From Roridomyces roridus (lineage: Eukaryota; Basidiomycota; Agaricomycetes; Agaricales; Mycenaceae), in NCBI GenBank assembly GCA_029378245.1, contig JARKIF010000017.1, positions 558,001-622,000 of the forward strand: DNA of 64,000 nucleotides, given 5' to 3'. The notes under the pieces were generated by a model. The model ran no database searches. It saw only the letters and a list, made by a program, of their open reading frames with translations, and was not told the origin of the DNA. Positions 47,601 through 59,454 of this stretch are shown piece after piece (the stretch's first letter is position 1; every line of letters starts with the position of its first letter). The position numbers and the translations under genes were made by a program.

Positions 47601-48022
47601 ACACGCTGGACAGAAACTCGTGCCTGCTGTAGCTGAGACTCGAGAGAGCAGATCCGAGAGCAAGACCGTACGACAAAGGCCGTGTGACAGTGTCAGCGAG
47701 GTTACAACAGGGCTGCTTCCACAAGTCTTTCAAGCTTCAAGCGTAGTTCATTCGAAGAAGTCCAGGGAGGATGAGCACGATCATGGAAGAAGATGGAAAG
47801 AAAGTAGCAAGCCATCGCCTTTGTTTGGCCGAGCCCAACAAGGAAAGCCCGCACTTCTGTTCCCGGCCATCGACGTCGTCGCGGTATCGGTATCGACATC
47901 CTTGGGCAACTCTGCAGGCGTCGGAGACCGTGTACTCCCTCGTCCGTCATCATCCTTCTCTCTTCCGCCATTGTCCGCAGCTGATGACGTCTCCGCAGCC
48001 TCACCACTCCACTCTCTTCACC

Positions 48023-50345
48023 ATGGCTCAAGGTGGTGGTGCTGGTGCCCGACTACCCACAGCCGTCCTCGTCGTCGCAGGACTCGCAACCCTCGTCGCA
48101 GTCGTCGTATCCAGCATGTCTATCCATCTACATTTTCGGAATTACCGTAAACCCGCGTTGCAGCGGTACGTGGCTCATCTCATTCGTGCTCTCAGACATG
48201 CGCTCGACGCTCAATGGTCTGTAGGATGGTCATCCGAATCATGGTCATGGTGCCCATCTACGCCGTCTCCTCGCTCATATCACTCTTCTCGCTCGAGGCT
48301 GCGTTTTTCATTGACGCAATTCGGGACATCTACGAGGTGCGTGTGTGTACCTACGCCCGGGGATGGTCCTAACGAACAGGAATCTGCAGGCATTCGTCAT
48401 CTACTGCTTCTTCGTGCTGCTCCTCTCGTACTTGGGCGGCGAGCGCGAGCTGCTTATCATGCTCCACGGCCGACCACCCAAGGACCCAGTCTTCCCGCTC
48501 ACCCTCTTCAAGCGCGAAATCGACGTCAGCGACCCGTACATGTTCTTGTTCCTGAAACGAGGGATCCTACGTGCGTAATCCACCCGCCTCTTCGCTTCGT
48601 ACTCATAGCCCGCAGAATACGTACAAGTCAAGCCCGTTCTTGCGGTGGCGACGCTCATCCTCAAGGCTTGTGACAAGTACGACGAAGGCAACCTCAAGGC
48701 CACGTCTGGGTACCTGTACACCAGTATCATCTACAACGCCAGCATCTGCCTCAGTCTCTACTGCCTCGCCGTCTTCTGGATGTGCGTCAGCGATGACCTC
48801 AAGCCCTTCCGGTACGTCTCCCCCCTTGCCCGTTGTCAGTCCCGTACAAACAACCCTCCCAGCCCCGTGCCCAAATTCCTCTGCGTCAAAGGCATCCTCT
48901 TCTTCTCCTTCTGGCAAGCGCTCTTCATCTCCATCCTCGTCTCCGCCGGCGCCATCACCCACATCGGCGGCTACACACGCGTCGAGGACCAAGACAAGAT
49001 CGCCCTCGCCCTCACTGACCTCCTCATCTGCATCGAAATGCCCTTTTTCGCCATCGCACACGCCTATGCGTTCGCACACACGGATTTCATTGACCGTACG
49101 ACGACCTACGTCGCCCGTATGCCCGCGTACTACGCTATTCGGGACGCCTTTGGTCTGCGGGACGTCGTTGCAGACAGTCGGGCGACGCTGCGTGGCGAGG
49201 GGATGGACTACCGTGCGTTTGAGCCGAGCGAGGGGTACATGCACCAAGGCGAGGGGCGGGACCGCCGGATTCGGGCAGGGCTCAGATATGCCCAGGGCGG
49301 GAAGCGCAAGTACTGGCTACCGCGACCGGCGGAGTGGGCAGAGGTCGGATCAGGTGGTGGACGTGTCAGGGACGCGTTGCTGCCTAGTCCAGGGCTAGAT
49401 GACGTGCATGCACCGTTGATGGCGCAGCAGGAGGCTGATGCGGTGCATTTGGCGCCAGACCTCGTTGCTGCCGAGGCAGAACGCGGGCAGCAGGAGCCGA
49501 ATATCTGGGGTGGACTCGAGACGCGGGTGAATATCGGCTCTCCGGACGATGAGGGGTACGAGCTGCCGTTTGGGGAGCCTGATGAGCTGGGGGATGAAGA
49601 GCTGTTTGAGCATAGCCGGCAGTTTATGTTTGGGGACTACAACTATCCGACGATTGATGTGAGTTCGGAGCAGGCGAGGGAGAGTATGTGGGATGAGGAG
49701 GAGAGGGTGTTGAGGGATGAGAGGAGTGCGTGGTTTTCGAGGCATCCGATGTCAACTGCCGAGGCGAGGGAGAGGCCGAGGTGGGAGGGGTATGGGGCTG
49801 TGGGGAGCACGGCTGCGAGGAAGGGCACGCCGACGCCTCCGCTCTCCAGTGGACTGGGGCTTGTCGTGGACCATAACGAGGGGGACCACAGTAACGACAA
49901 AGGGGATGTCAGGATGAAGTGGACGAGGCAGCAGCAGCAGCAGCCGCGCCCGACGTCCCTCCCTCAGTCGCGCGTCAACTCTGCGCGGGGGTCTGTGCCT
50001 GGGACGCCAGCTTCGGGGTCCAGTCCTAGGACGCCGACGAATACGCATACGCCTCCTGCTATGGGATCCCGACAAAACTCGTCCCTGCCAGCAGATGCGG
50101 TAGATCTCGTGGTCGAGAGGGATACTGGGACGCCTGGGGCTTCGGGGCTACGGCGGGTCTATGGGGCTGGGGAGGAGGAGGAGAGCAGGGATAGTCCCCT
50201 CGTTGACGAGTCCGAGGAAGAGCAGGAGCAGGAAGAAGATGGGGTGGTGGCGACTGTGGTGACACCGCCTGCGAATGTGCATCATAGGCACTTTTTGCCG
50301 CCTTCGTCGAGTGAGAGTGATGGGGAGGGTAATCCTTGGGCGTGA
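48023..50345 (+). CDS. TMEM184/Ost-alpha-like multi-pass membrane protein
   Basis: Exons 48023-48165, 48225-48336, 48390-48570, 48616-48811, 48863-50345; 704 residues. The N-terminal 290 residues have about seven hydrophobic spans (LVVAGLATLVAVVVSSMSIH, PIYAVSSLISLFSLEAAFF, AFVIYCFFVLLLSYLGGE, ILFFSFWQALFISILVSAG). Conserved motifs MVIRIMVMVPIYAVSS and FVIYCF identify the organic-solute-transporter alpha family (PF03619, DUF300). Fungal members are vacuolar or plasma-membrane proteins of uncertain activity. The last 400 residues are a cytosolic low-complexity tail: acidic, with a QQQQQ run, TP/SP motifs and EEEQEQEEDG. The tail may carry phosphorylation sites. The gene looks intact. Confidence 0.85.
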
Positions 50346-52707
50346 GGTCGTGATGCACATCGTCGTTCTGACTTGGTCGCATGGCTCATCCGACCCACGC
50401 TCTCCTTCCACTTTATCAGTGCAATCCCAAAGTACGCATACCAACTCACAACGACAAGTTTTGTACTGCATTTTCACGTATTTATGCGATCTATCTTACT
50501 CTACCTCTCTCTATATTCAGGCCTTTTCTTTTCATTACCCAATCCATCCAGTGTATCAGTAGCGTACACATTACGCACGCATTCAAGCATTCATGTGGCT
50601 TTCCTGTGATTCAAGCCTTGAACTAACGCCAATGGTCTTCGTTCGATTCGGAGTCTGGGGTCTAGGATTGGCCTCCAGAGCTGCCCATTTTTAGGTTCGT
50701 CCGTGACTCTTTGGTTTCCCTGATACAACAAAGGCTGACGGAGTATGATTGGGTAACCTTGAGGCCTTCGCTGCTCATTTCAAGCATTCATGTGGCTTCT
50801 GAGTAGGCATAAGCTCCTCGGGCCTGAGGGCCTAATATTTCGCTGATCCTGCTGGTCTTCGTTCGATTCGAAGTCTGGGATGTTGCCGGATGGGTTCGAA
50901 GGATTTTTTGAGCCTTCCGTTTTGGACCTCATTAGCGTACTCCCAGCTTTCTTGCTTGCGGCGGAAATTCGCGTGCGTGCGTCCATCTTTGGTTTACCTG
51001 ATACAACTGCTCACAACTAGGGGTATAACGGAGAGATAGGGTGATCCTGACGCCCGTTACTCAGCGCCCGCCCCGAATAGATACGCGCGAATGCCCTTTT
51101 TTTTGACTGGCCCCAGCATCTGGCTACCCTCCTGAATACTTTACCCCGACAGGAGGGAATTTCGGCGACTCTCCGACGGAACTACTAGTATCCGAGGCTC
51201 TCAATTCCAGACCTTGTTTTTCGAATACTGCTGCTCGCGTCGTTTCTATCTGATCACAAAATCGACGAGGGCCGCAAGGGCCGCTGGCACCCTGAGGCCT
51301 GATCGTCCAATATGTCACCGCTCCAGATGGTCTTCGTTCGATTCGAAGTCTGGGTATGGATCGATCGCATTCCATTGTTTTGGTACGCTGTCTGGTTGGC
51401 CAACAACTCAACCTATCTCCCGCACCTCGGAGTCAATTTGCTAATCGGGACATTCAGACATCCAAGCTAATAGTTTGCTCTCTGGTTCTTCAGCGTGTAG
51501 ACCCCAGTTCGATTCTGGGTCTGTCAAATGATCAGGCTGCTGAGTGTCAACCTTTTTGTTTCAGCCTCTCCTTTTCTTTAGCTTCCTGGGTGACTCGCAC
51601 CCGGCTACTCGGCGCCCAGCGCTCGTTGAAGTGGATCCCAGTTAGATTCTAATTTCAACTTGGTCCACCCAATGTGCCGTTTCTCCCTTTTGACTGGCTG
51701 CCTTCGGGAATATAATCTATCGCTGGTCCCGCTGGTCTTCGTTCGATTCGGAGTCTGGGATGTTACCGGATGGGTCCGTGGGATTTTTTGAGCCTTCCGT
51801 TTGGACCCCATCAGCATACTCCCAGCTTTCCTGCTCTCCTGAATATATAATTACCCGGCAGGACGGCATTTTGGCGACACTGACGCGAACTATCTGAGGC
51901 TCTCAATTCTAATTCTAAACCTCGTTTTTCGAACACTGCTGCTTACATCATTTCTATCTGGTCACAGCATCGACGTGGGACGCAAGGGCCACTGGCACCC
52001 TGAGGCCTGATCATCCAATATGTCACCGCTCCAGATGGTTCTCGTTCGATTCGAAGTCTGGGTATGGGTCGATGGCATTCCAGTTTTGGTACGCTGTCTG
52101 TTTGGCCCGCAACTCAACCTATCTCACGCGCGCCTTATGATTCACCATGCAAGGTTGCTCTTCATTTCGTCAACTCCCTCACCCCTCGTAATAAAACATC
52201 GCTCATGTGTGTGTGCCCGGTGCTCAGCGCTCAGCGCTCAGCGTTCAAGCTTCAACGCTTGTGACTGGTAAATGGATCTCAGTTTGATTCTGGGTCTGTC
52301 AATTTAAAGAGTGGAAGGCGCGGACTTTTTTCAGCCTCTCCTTTGGGACCAGCTGGCGCACCCCCAATGACATGTCCCAAAAAGGCTAATCGGATCGACT
52401 GGAACTCTACAAGGTCTTCAATCAACGGTGCAGTGGCAGAGGATGTACAGACTCGTGGCCTTCCGCTGTAATCATATCCGAGTCCGTCTGGTGAGTGATG
52501 GGTCCTGGAAGACTCTTCCGCTGACCTGCTTATATACTTAGCGCGGGGCTTGCAATTTACCGACGCTCACGCCACACGCCTGCTTGTGGCAGGAAGAACA
52601 CAGATGAGATATCGATCACACGATGCATTACGTGGGCCGTCCCACCGCCTTACATCCGAGCCGTCGCCCTTCCGTCTTCCCTCCTCCACCCATATCAGCG
52701 CGCTTAG
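50346..52707. other. Repeat-rich intergenic region (3'UTR plus tRNA-like repeats)
   Basis: Bases 50483-50610, just after the TMEM184-like gene, recur at 60423-60500 plus 61140-61195. Further on, a unit of about 710 bp occurs twice (about 51280 and 51990). T-arm-like cttcgttcgattcggag motifs lie at about 50637, 50857, 51332, 51737, 52039. No protein gene supported. Confidence 0.55.
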
Positions 52708-55135
52708 ATGCCTTCCTTCGTGGCAGCTCGACTCCCAAGAATCATACACCTTCTCGCTGCCATCGGAAGCTGCATTCGATACGGATGGCAAAGCCTCCTC
52801 CGAATCTTGCTACGCTGCAATCGCGCACTGAGGACAAACCGCATCCCGGAGGCAAACTTCGACAGAGTTCCTCCCTGCTCAACGCAACCGATCACCAATG
52901 TCATTCGAAGACTGTCCAATGACGCTGGCACCTCTCCACAGACTCGCGCTCTGGCGCCCTCACAGGACCAGGATGACGGAGGCCCAAGCCACGCGGGTCA
53001 TTCCCTTTCATCGAGCCATCCAGCTTTCTTCTGCACCGCCCCGGAGCTACTGCCGAGATACACCATCCGTCCTAAAATGTGAGCTTTCCCTGACCTGAGT
53101 GCGATGCCTGAGCTCTGAACGATACTGGAGTACGAAAACCGGTGGAATCCCGCCTCTCGCGCCCAATACGAGATCTTTCACCCAGTGAGTACGCGCTCGT
53201 CCATATTTGCTGTAGTATCGTTGATTTTCAGGACTGCGGTGGCGAATTGGGCGGTCCACGTGAGTCCAGAGGGGGCGCCTTATTACAGCCATGATTCCGG
53301 CGTGGGTGGCTATCTTTTTGGCGTTGTCCGTTTAGATTTAAAACCACGGAACAGCGGTTCAAGGTATTCACGGAGGCTGCGCTATACGAACAAATCACTT
53401 TCCGCGCCGTCATGGTTTTTCTCCGTCAATTCCAAGTTTTCTGTGCCACACATGCAATCGAGAGGGACCCACAAGTCGAAATGGTTGTCGATTTCGTTCA
53501 AGGACGCGAAGGAAACCCAGCGACCTGTGGGTACTACCTCGCGGACCACGGACGGCGTATCATCTTTTGGTACGATACGTTCAAACCGGAGAATTTGCCA
53601 CGATGCCACGATGTGTATGGTGCCTACTCTTCGCAGCACATCAGTGGGTTCTCGTATGCATACTTTGTCGTGATTACTCAGGTGGGCCCTCGCACAGGAC
53701 TGGAGCTAGAGGCCCAGTATTGGTGAGTTGGCTCTTGTATCTCCCGAGCTTGAGCTATCAGTACTCACCCCACGATACAGGTTCCACTGCGCTCTTTTCC
53801 CTTCCGCATTGTCCGTGACGCATCACCTCTTATACGAGCTGCGTGATGTTGTCACTTTCACCGTCTGTGGTAAGCGAGAGTACGATTGGGTCGACTGTGA
53901 CCGAAACTGGACAGACATTATCACGGCCGTCGAAGCGCCGGTTACTCTGTACAACACCGATATGCTTGGAATCCTCACCGTTATCGACGGTCTGCGAGGT
54001 AGAGATACTCTTTTCGACTTGCGTTGCCATTTTCTTTGAAACCGGGATCCAGAAGAACTAAATGCAGGCCTGGTGATTGGGCCAGGAGCCACATTCATAA
54101 TCGGTGAACACTCAATTATCCCTCGAGGAAGGGGTAGTCAGTCTACTGACGAAGTAAACAGCTCGAATCATGTGGCGTTCTGGTTGAGTTGCTCAGCCCA
54201 CATTTCTGTCATATGGACTCACCACATACAGCGTCGCACAAATTCCTTCAGTTCTACGGGGAGCCCTGCGCGCGCGTCCAGGTAGACACATCCGTATTCG
54301 AAGACGCTTCCAGCAAACGCTCCATCTTCTTCCGTCTCACCGCACCGCTCATGTTCAACGCCTCGTGGGCACATGTCCAAAGTTTGGAGAACATCTACGT
54401 CGACGAGCTGTTGAACAAAGCTCACTGGATCGCTTTCGTTGAAAAGTTGACGTCGGAGTGGCAAGAGCTCACCTTATATGTACGTTTGTCTGCTCCAGTG
54501 GGACATTTATGCGAAGTTCTATTTTCCAGGCTACAGTCCTCTTGAACGCCGACATTGCCTTCTTGTCTGTGCCCACTATTCAACACGGCGAGTCCACGTC
54601 AGTAGGCCAGATTGCGAGCTACGTTTCAGTTATAGGGAGTCTGGGTAGCATCATCCTCGGTCTGGGTCTCATGCGGCAGTATCGGATGCACAGGGAGGGA
54701 AAGTCCATTGTTGAGGTCAATTCTTTCTATACACACAGTTCATATTCTCGCTGATATAACCGATACCCGGCCCAGGCTGCGACTTTTCTCGGACGTCGCT
54801 TTCATTCGACGTTCGGGTTCGAGTCTCTAGCCCAATTATACTCCCTACCATTCGTTCTGCTCATGTGGGGGTAAGCCCGTGCATTTCCTGAATCCCCTTG
54901 CTTATCCAGTTGAAGCACAATCACCTTCCTCGTAGCTTTTCTGGGGATGTGTTTCCAGTCATCTGACAACCTCGCTCGTTCCATCGTCGCTGCCACCACA
55001 TTCTTGGCTGCTGCGGTGGGGATGCGTTGTTATTACTCGAGAAATACTTCGTTCACGGATTGGGTCATGTCACTGGAGTTGCCGCCGATTTCCTGGTGGT
55101 GGAATCGAGAGCCCAAAGATGGACCGGCCGTGTGA
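52708..55135 (+). CDS. WW-like/transmembrane protein of an agaricomycete family
   Basis: Thirteen exons: 52708-53078, 53113-53184, 53232-53301, 53355-53643, 53698-53722, 53781-53869, 53915-53998, 54068-54103, 54162-54182, 54232-54479, 54530-54715, 54776-54870, 54916-55135; 601 residues, phases consistent. A WW-like motif (NWAVHVSPEGAPYYSH) comes after residue 140, then RFKVFTEAALYEQ, CGYYLADHGRRIIFWYD, LEAQYWFHCALFP, and three predicted membrane spans near the end (ASYVSVIGSLGSIILGLGL, LYSLPFVLLMWGTITFLV, VAATTFLAAAVGMRC). I recall this architecture from many mushroom genomes; its function is not known. Exons 5, 8 and 9 are only 25, 36 and 21 nt. N-terminal exon 1 is least certain. Confidence 0.72.
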
Positions 55136-55712
55136 TAAATATGTTACAGTAGAATCTCTCATATGGAATACCCCGCCAAATTCCGTGCTGTGGAATGACC
55201 CCGGAGGCTTCCCCGAATCGCCTTCACCACTGTAAATGGTAGGTCATGTGGAATAACCGCCATCTGGAATAGCCTCGGGCAGGAATTTGGCAGGGCTCCC
55301 AACTTTATTCTATGTGAGCCTCTACTGTACCATCCACACACTATAAAACCCCACATTGTTTGTATAAGACGGGTGCAATCATCTTCAATCCCGACCTGCG
55401 ATTCTCCATGGCGGCCACCACGGATCCCAAGGACCTCGAGGAGCTGGGTCGACAGGTTCTCGACATTACGGAGTTGCTCCCTAATTGAAGGCGGCGGTGG
55501 TGTTCAGTAATATCAGGACGTCGCAGCTGACGAAGGGGGCGGCGGAGTATGCATCGATATCCTTCGACCCCAGGGTTAAGGTGCAGTGGTGTAGATCAGA
55601 TTAGTTTGTTCGTTGAATGCGACTGATCTCCTGCGTTCGAAAATACCTCAATCCAGAGAAGGCGCCGTTATGGCATGTGCCAATTCGTGTGGTTTGTATC
55701 ACAGTCACAGTG
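55136..55712. other. Intergenic with miniature element and gene scrap
   Basis: Holds the 181-bp TA-flanked element and, at 55409-55590, a scrap reading MAATTDPKDLEELGRQVLDI that soon stops. It looks like a gene fragment truncated next to the oxygenase F remnant. Confidence 0.5.
55147..55327. mobile_element. Miniature Tc1/mariner-like element
   Basis: 181 bp with terminal inverted repeats starting CAGTAGAATCTCTCATATGG and ending with the diverged complement (CTATGTGAGCCTCTACTG). TA dinucleotides flank both ends (55145-55146, 55328-55329), the target duplication typical of Tc1/mariner MITEs. No coding capacity. Confidence 0.65.
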
Positions 55713-56056
55713 GTCGGTTTGCATCCTTGATAAGACCCCGTCTGTTTTATATTTGCCGTATACACCTTCTTCTCCTCTGCATCCACAGCGGGACTAAAAA
55801 CGACGTCGGCAACGTCGAACATCCGCTCGACCTCACATAGACGTCATCAGAGATTAGAGAAGAGAGGCGAGGGAGTTCACACCAACCTGTGCAACGCTCC
55901 ACCCATGATTCACCACATAAATGATAAAAGAACCCCTGCGTCTTGGACGCCTCGGCAACTTGGCGCGCCAGCTCAGAGCGAACAACCGAGTCCGGGTCTT
56001 GTGCTTTTGCGAGGTCGATTATGGCTAAATCCGCCCAGTGCACTGTCGCAGTGTTA

Positions 56057-57286
56057 CTGTACTATTTCGACCAATCCTTCACTGGGTGTCACGCGTCACC
56101 GCCAAAGTTCACCAGATAAGAGATTCACCGAGCGGCCATCACATCAAATTTCCTTATATGGACTGATGGCATCCCCCGGATCAGAGATACCGTCCAAATT
56201 TGATGTGAAATCACTGTTTCCCGAGTTGCCGGAGCGAAAATTTTCACCGTCACTCGTCACCAGGTCCAAAACCCTTGATTTCACAAGGCCCCGTTATGGC
56301 AGGATACAGGTAGCAAAATTATTCTGTGAATCAGGAAAATGACACCACCTTTGACACAAAAAATGCACCACTTTGGGCTTTTGGAAAAAAAAGATGCAAC
56401 CTTCAGAATTGAGAAAGTTGAGGGAAATCACAGATGCCGTGGCACTGGCACATGCCGGGACATCAATCATTGATGATTTCCACCAGACGGCAATGGCTCG
56501 GCTGCTGCATTGCTGGAATGATGAATCCACCAAGACCATAGATGGCAACCCTCGGCAGCCTGAGGGTTCATTCAATTCCTGATGCTCCGCTGCTACCGAG
56601 AACCCTACTGTACCATTTCGATCAATTCGAATGGCACTTTGAGGTGTGACTTTTCATACGAATGTTTGCTTTCGTAGCCGACGGCCGGCATGTCCAAAAA
56701 TGGGAATTTGATCCGCCATCAGGCCTCGGCAAGCACCGGCAGGCCTCGGCAGAGCGAGAAAATTGCTTGTGACCCTGTGACATACGAAAATTTGCGTATG
56801 AAAAATGGGTTGTGACTTGTGACCTTTCGAATTGATCGAAATGGTACAGTACTGTCTGATTGCTCAAAGTTTATCTATCTGGAACTCAGTCCCTTGTTGC
56901 GATTCAACATCAGGTTGAATGTGTCAACATTGAATGCTGGCAGAGTGCCGATCAGTGGTACTTAATGATGAAGCTGCCCGATGAAATACTTACCATGGCC
57001 ATCAGCCATCTGGCTGATGGAGCAGTTTGCCATTGATTTTGTTATCACTCGGCAGCAGCATCACATCAGTCTGCATCGGCCACACAAGCTGACGGTGGTG
57101 GTTTCCAATTGGCTTCAAATCTCAAGTGGTGGCACTTGTTTTCCAAGTGGTGCTTTTTTCTCGTGATTCAGCTAGGTGGTGCTTTTTTTCTGTGTGAGTC
57201 CTTCAGTGGTGTTGCAAATAATTTTGCTACTCATATCCTTCCATACCCCGTCACGCGTCACTGAATCTTTGGTCGAAATAGTACAG
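56057..57286. mobile_element. TA-flanked inverted-repeat transposon in intron 1 of oxygenase F
   Basis: 1,230 bp; ends CTGTACTATTTCGACCAA and the complement, then a partly conserved inner repeat (acgcgtcac). TA on both sides (56055-56056, 57287-57288). Oxygenase C has the empty site (CACCGTCTAACCC in intron 1), confirming the borders. No complete transposase frame; short ORFs only. Tc1/mariner-type by target site. Confidence 0.75.
56608..56849. mobile_element. Miniature element nested in the 1,230-bp element
   Basis: 242 bp with nearly perfect 25-bp inverted ends (CTGTACCATTTCGATCAATT at left, complement at right) and flanking TA (56606-56607, 56850-56851). Its ends resemble those of the host element (CTGTACTATTTCGACCAA), so both belong to related families. 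Confidence 0.75.
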
Positions 57287-57518
57287 TAGACGGTGACGAC
57301 TCTTGAACCCAAGACTCGAACATACACTCCTCCTTCGTCAGCGGCGGGGGCGTATAATGAGGGATTTGTGGCACTGTGAGGCTGGGCATGGGTGGCTGGA
57401 TGGTCGTCTTCTCAATATTCACACCACAAACAGTCACGTGGACGGAAAACTCTCCCAGCAGAAACTCAGCATGAGAAAGACGCTCCTTCATTCGTTTTGT
57501 TCATACATCTGTCAAAGT

Positions 57519-59068
57519 TCAATTATGATGCCTCACCACCACGCCACCAATGACCTCCTCCTCAACCTCTCCGCCAGCAGTGGCCACCTTCAACTGACTC
57601 TGCCCATACGCACTCGTCCGCCCACGACGCCACGCCTCCATATTCGGGGCATCCTTATCCTCACACCGGCGCGTCACCCCCACGCGCTGTAAAACTGGAC
57701 TCGACGCAAGGGGTACGAGTCTCACGTTGTCGTCTGTCATGGCAAAGTAAAAGACCCCGAGCCGGGTATGATTCCGTTGGTCTGGAGGGGGCTGGACGAC
57801 TCTACGGGTGAGATGAGCTCAAATAATGACAGTGGCAATCAAACGATTGAATTTACCTGTGAATAGTCGGCTTGTAATATCCACCAGACAAAAACTCCAT
57901 GGAGTCTCCCGCGTTAATGACCAACGCATTCTCGAGATGCTTGATCCATTTCCACTTGCCATCCTTTCCAAGAATTTGAAGAGCCGCGACGGGTTGACTG
58001 TAGAGTACCGTGATCGTACCAAAGTCTCCATCCAAAGTAAATGTGCGTTCCAGCGGTGGTGGAAATAGTACACACCTGTATGGCCTTTCAACCACACATT
58101 CTTCGTATTGAGCTCATCTTCAGCGGAACGCGGGTAGCTTCTCTGCAATCAGAGTTGCCACGACCTAGAACGACTCGCAGTACGTACTATTTCATGAATC
58201 TGACTATTGGGCTCTCAGTTTGAAGATAAACTCTAGCACTCCGAGACGCACCGAATGTCTCACCCACAGAAGAGAACCCATGGAGGTTAACAAGCTCTTC
58301 CTCCGGGAGTTCGAGGCCCAGAGCCATAAGTCTATCTTCCATCTCAGTACTGGAAATGATTGGTAGACCGAAACTTTACCTGAGGATCGGGTGCAATACA
58401 TTGAAATGCGTGTGCCGCGCGAACGCATCGATTTCCGGGAGGAGGGGACGCAGAGCCTCAGGGTGTTTTTTTTTCGTTACATCCATGTTGACTGCCAAAG
58501 GAATCAATTCGTAGATGGAATTCACAGAGGAATTGGATGTACTATTGTAGTAACTGATCTCGCACTCCATTATCAATATGCTCGAACGACATGAGACCAA
58601 GGACTCGACAATGAGAGGCGGATTACTCACCCAATATTGACGAGGCTTATACCCCTGGTACGACCCCGTCTGCTTCATCTGCGCCGTATAAACACGCTTC
58701 TCCTCTGCCTCCACTCCGCTAAACGATACGTCTGCAATGTCAAACATCCGCTCGGTCTTGAAATCGAAAGTCCAGGGTAAACACGGGGGGATGAGGAGAG
58801 AAGTACACGGACCTGCGCCGCCGTATAGCCATGATTCACAACATAGAAAAAACCCTGCATCTTCATCGCTTCAACAACCTGCGCCGCGAGCTCCACACGG
58901 CCTTGCGCATCGCTCGCCTTGGAGAGGTCGATGATGGCTAGGTCCGCGTAATCCACTAACAGTCTTCGTCAACTACGAGCTGGGTGTAATCTGAATGGGC
59001 GTACACTGCTCCTGAGTCACCGCCGGGTGAATGTAGTGCGGGACGTGCGGGACGATGAGACTGGGCAT
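57519..59068 (-). pseudogene. 2OG-Fe(II) dioxygenase E, frameshifted copy of B
   Basis: Read leftwards from ATG 59068 (MPSLIVPHVPHYIHPAVT). The exon layout copies B: exon 1 59068-59005, exon 2 58955-58813, exon 3 58756-58631, exon 4 58580-58543, and the last exon ends at 57519. Exon 4 lacks 5 bases (GGAGC, between 58552 and 58551) present in B, so it is 38 not 43 nt. The spliced frame then reads DQLLQ and shifts to a stop. Intron 2 has a normal GTCCGT donor where B has GCCCGT. The catalytic part is otherwise intact (DFGTITVLYSQP, TIHR). If introns 3 and 4 were retained the frame from 58747 to 58376 stays open, but no active enzyme is expected. Confidence 0.7.
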
Positions 59069-59454
59069 GGTGGAGGGAGAGGAGAGTATGGGAAAGAACA
59101 GGTCCGGGTGCCGATTGACTCCCATGGCGCAGGTCATGTGTATGTACAGCTGACTTTTTTTTTCAATCCACCGAGACGCTAGCCGGTCATCTGCCCATCC
59201 AGCCGTTGCTGCGAGACAGTGTCTTTCACTTTGCATGCACCATCGTATCGTGCCTGGTAAACGAGTCAGACACTGATTAGAGTGTACTTATTCGCGGCAA
59301 TGAAATATCGAACACGCTTTGCGAGCCCGGCATACTCCACTCTCACCGAGCCCGATGGGTGACGACGAAATCTGAGGACATGAGGGCGTGATGCAAGGCC
59401 ACTTTGATGGCTGGCCAAACTCTCGTCAACTTTCAGTCCAGATCTTTGCCAGAT

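Larger units (their letters stand above)
42754..48022. other. Repeat-rich intergenic region
   Basis: Contains a CACTA-like miniature element (43796-44534), single tRNA-like fragments (about 43155, 44640, 45090, 45268, 45563, 45868, 46187) and a 224-bp tandem array (46597-47600). No protein gene supported. Confidence 0.55.
55713..57389 (-). pseudogene. 2OG-Fe(II) dioxygenase F, 5' remnant split by a transposon
   Basis: Read leftwards from ATG 57389 (MPSLTVPQIPHYTPPP), near-identical to oxygenase C. Exon 1 ends near 57326; intron 1 carries a 1,230-bp TA-flanked insertion (56057-57286). Exon 2 (about 56045-55895) reads HWADLAIIDLAKAQD, but a 7-bp insertion (TTTTATCATTTAT against TTTTAT) breaks the frame before NHGW. 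Exon 3 reads VFDVADVVFSPAV-like sequence and ends abruptly at 55713 within 'SYQGCKPT', where similarity to C stops. The rest of the gene is missing. Clearly inactive. Confidence 0.8.

Noticed and set aside
53823..54098. Minus-strand ORFs across the WW gene
   Set aside because: They are shadows of well-supported plus-strand exons.
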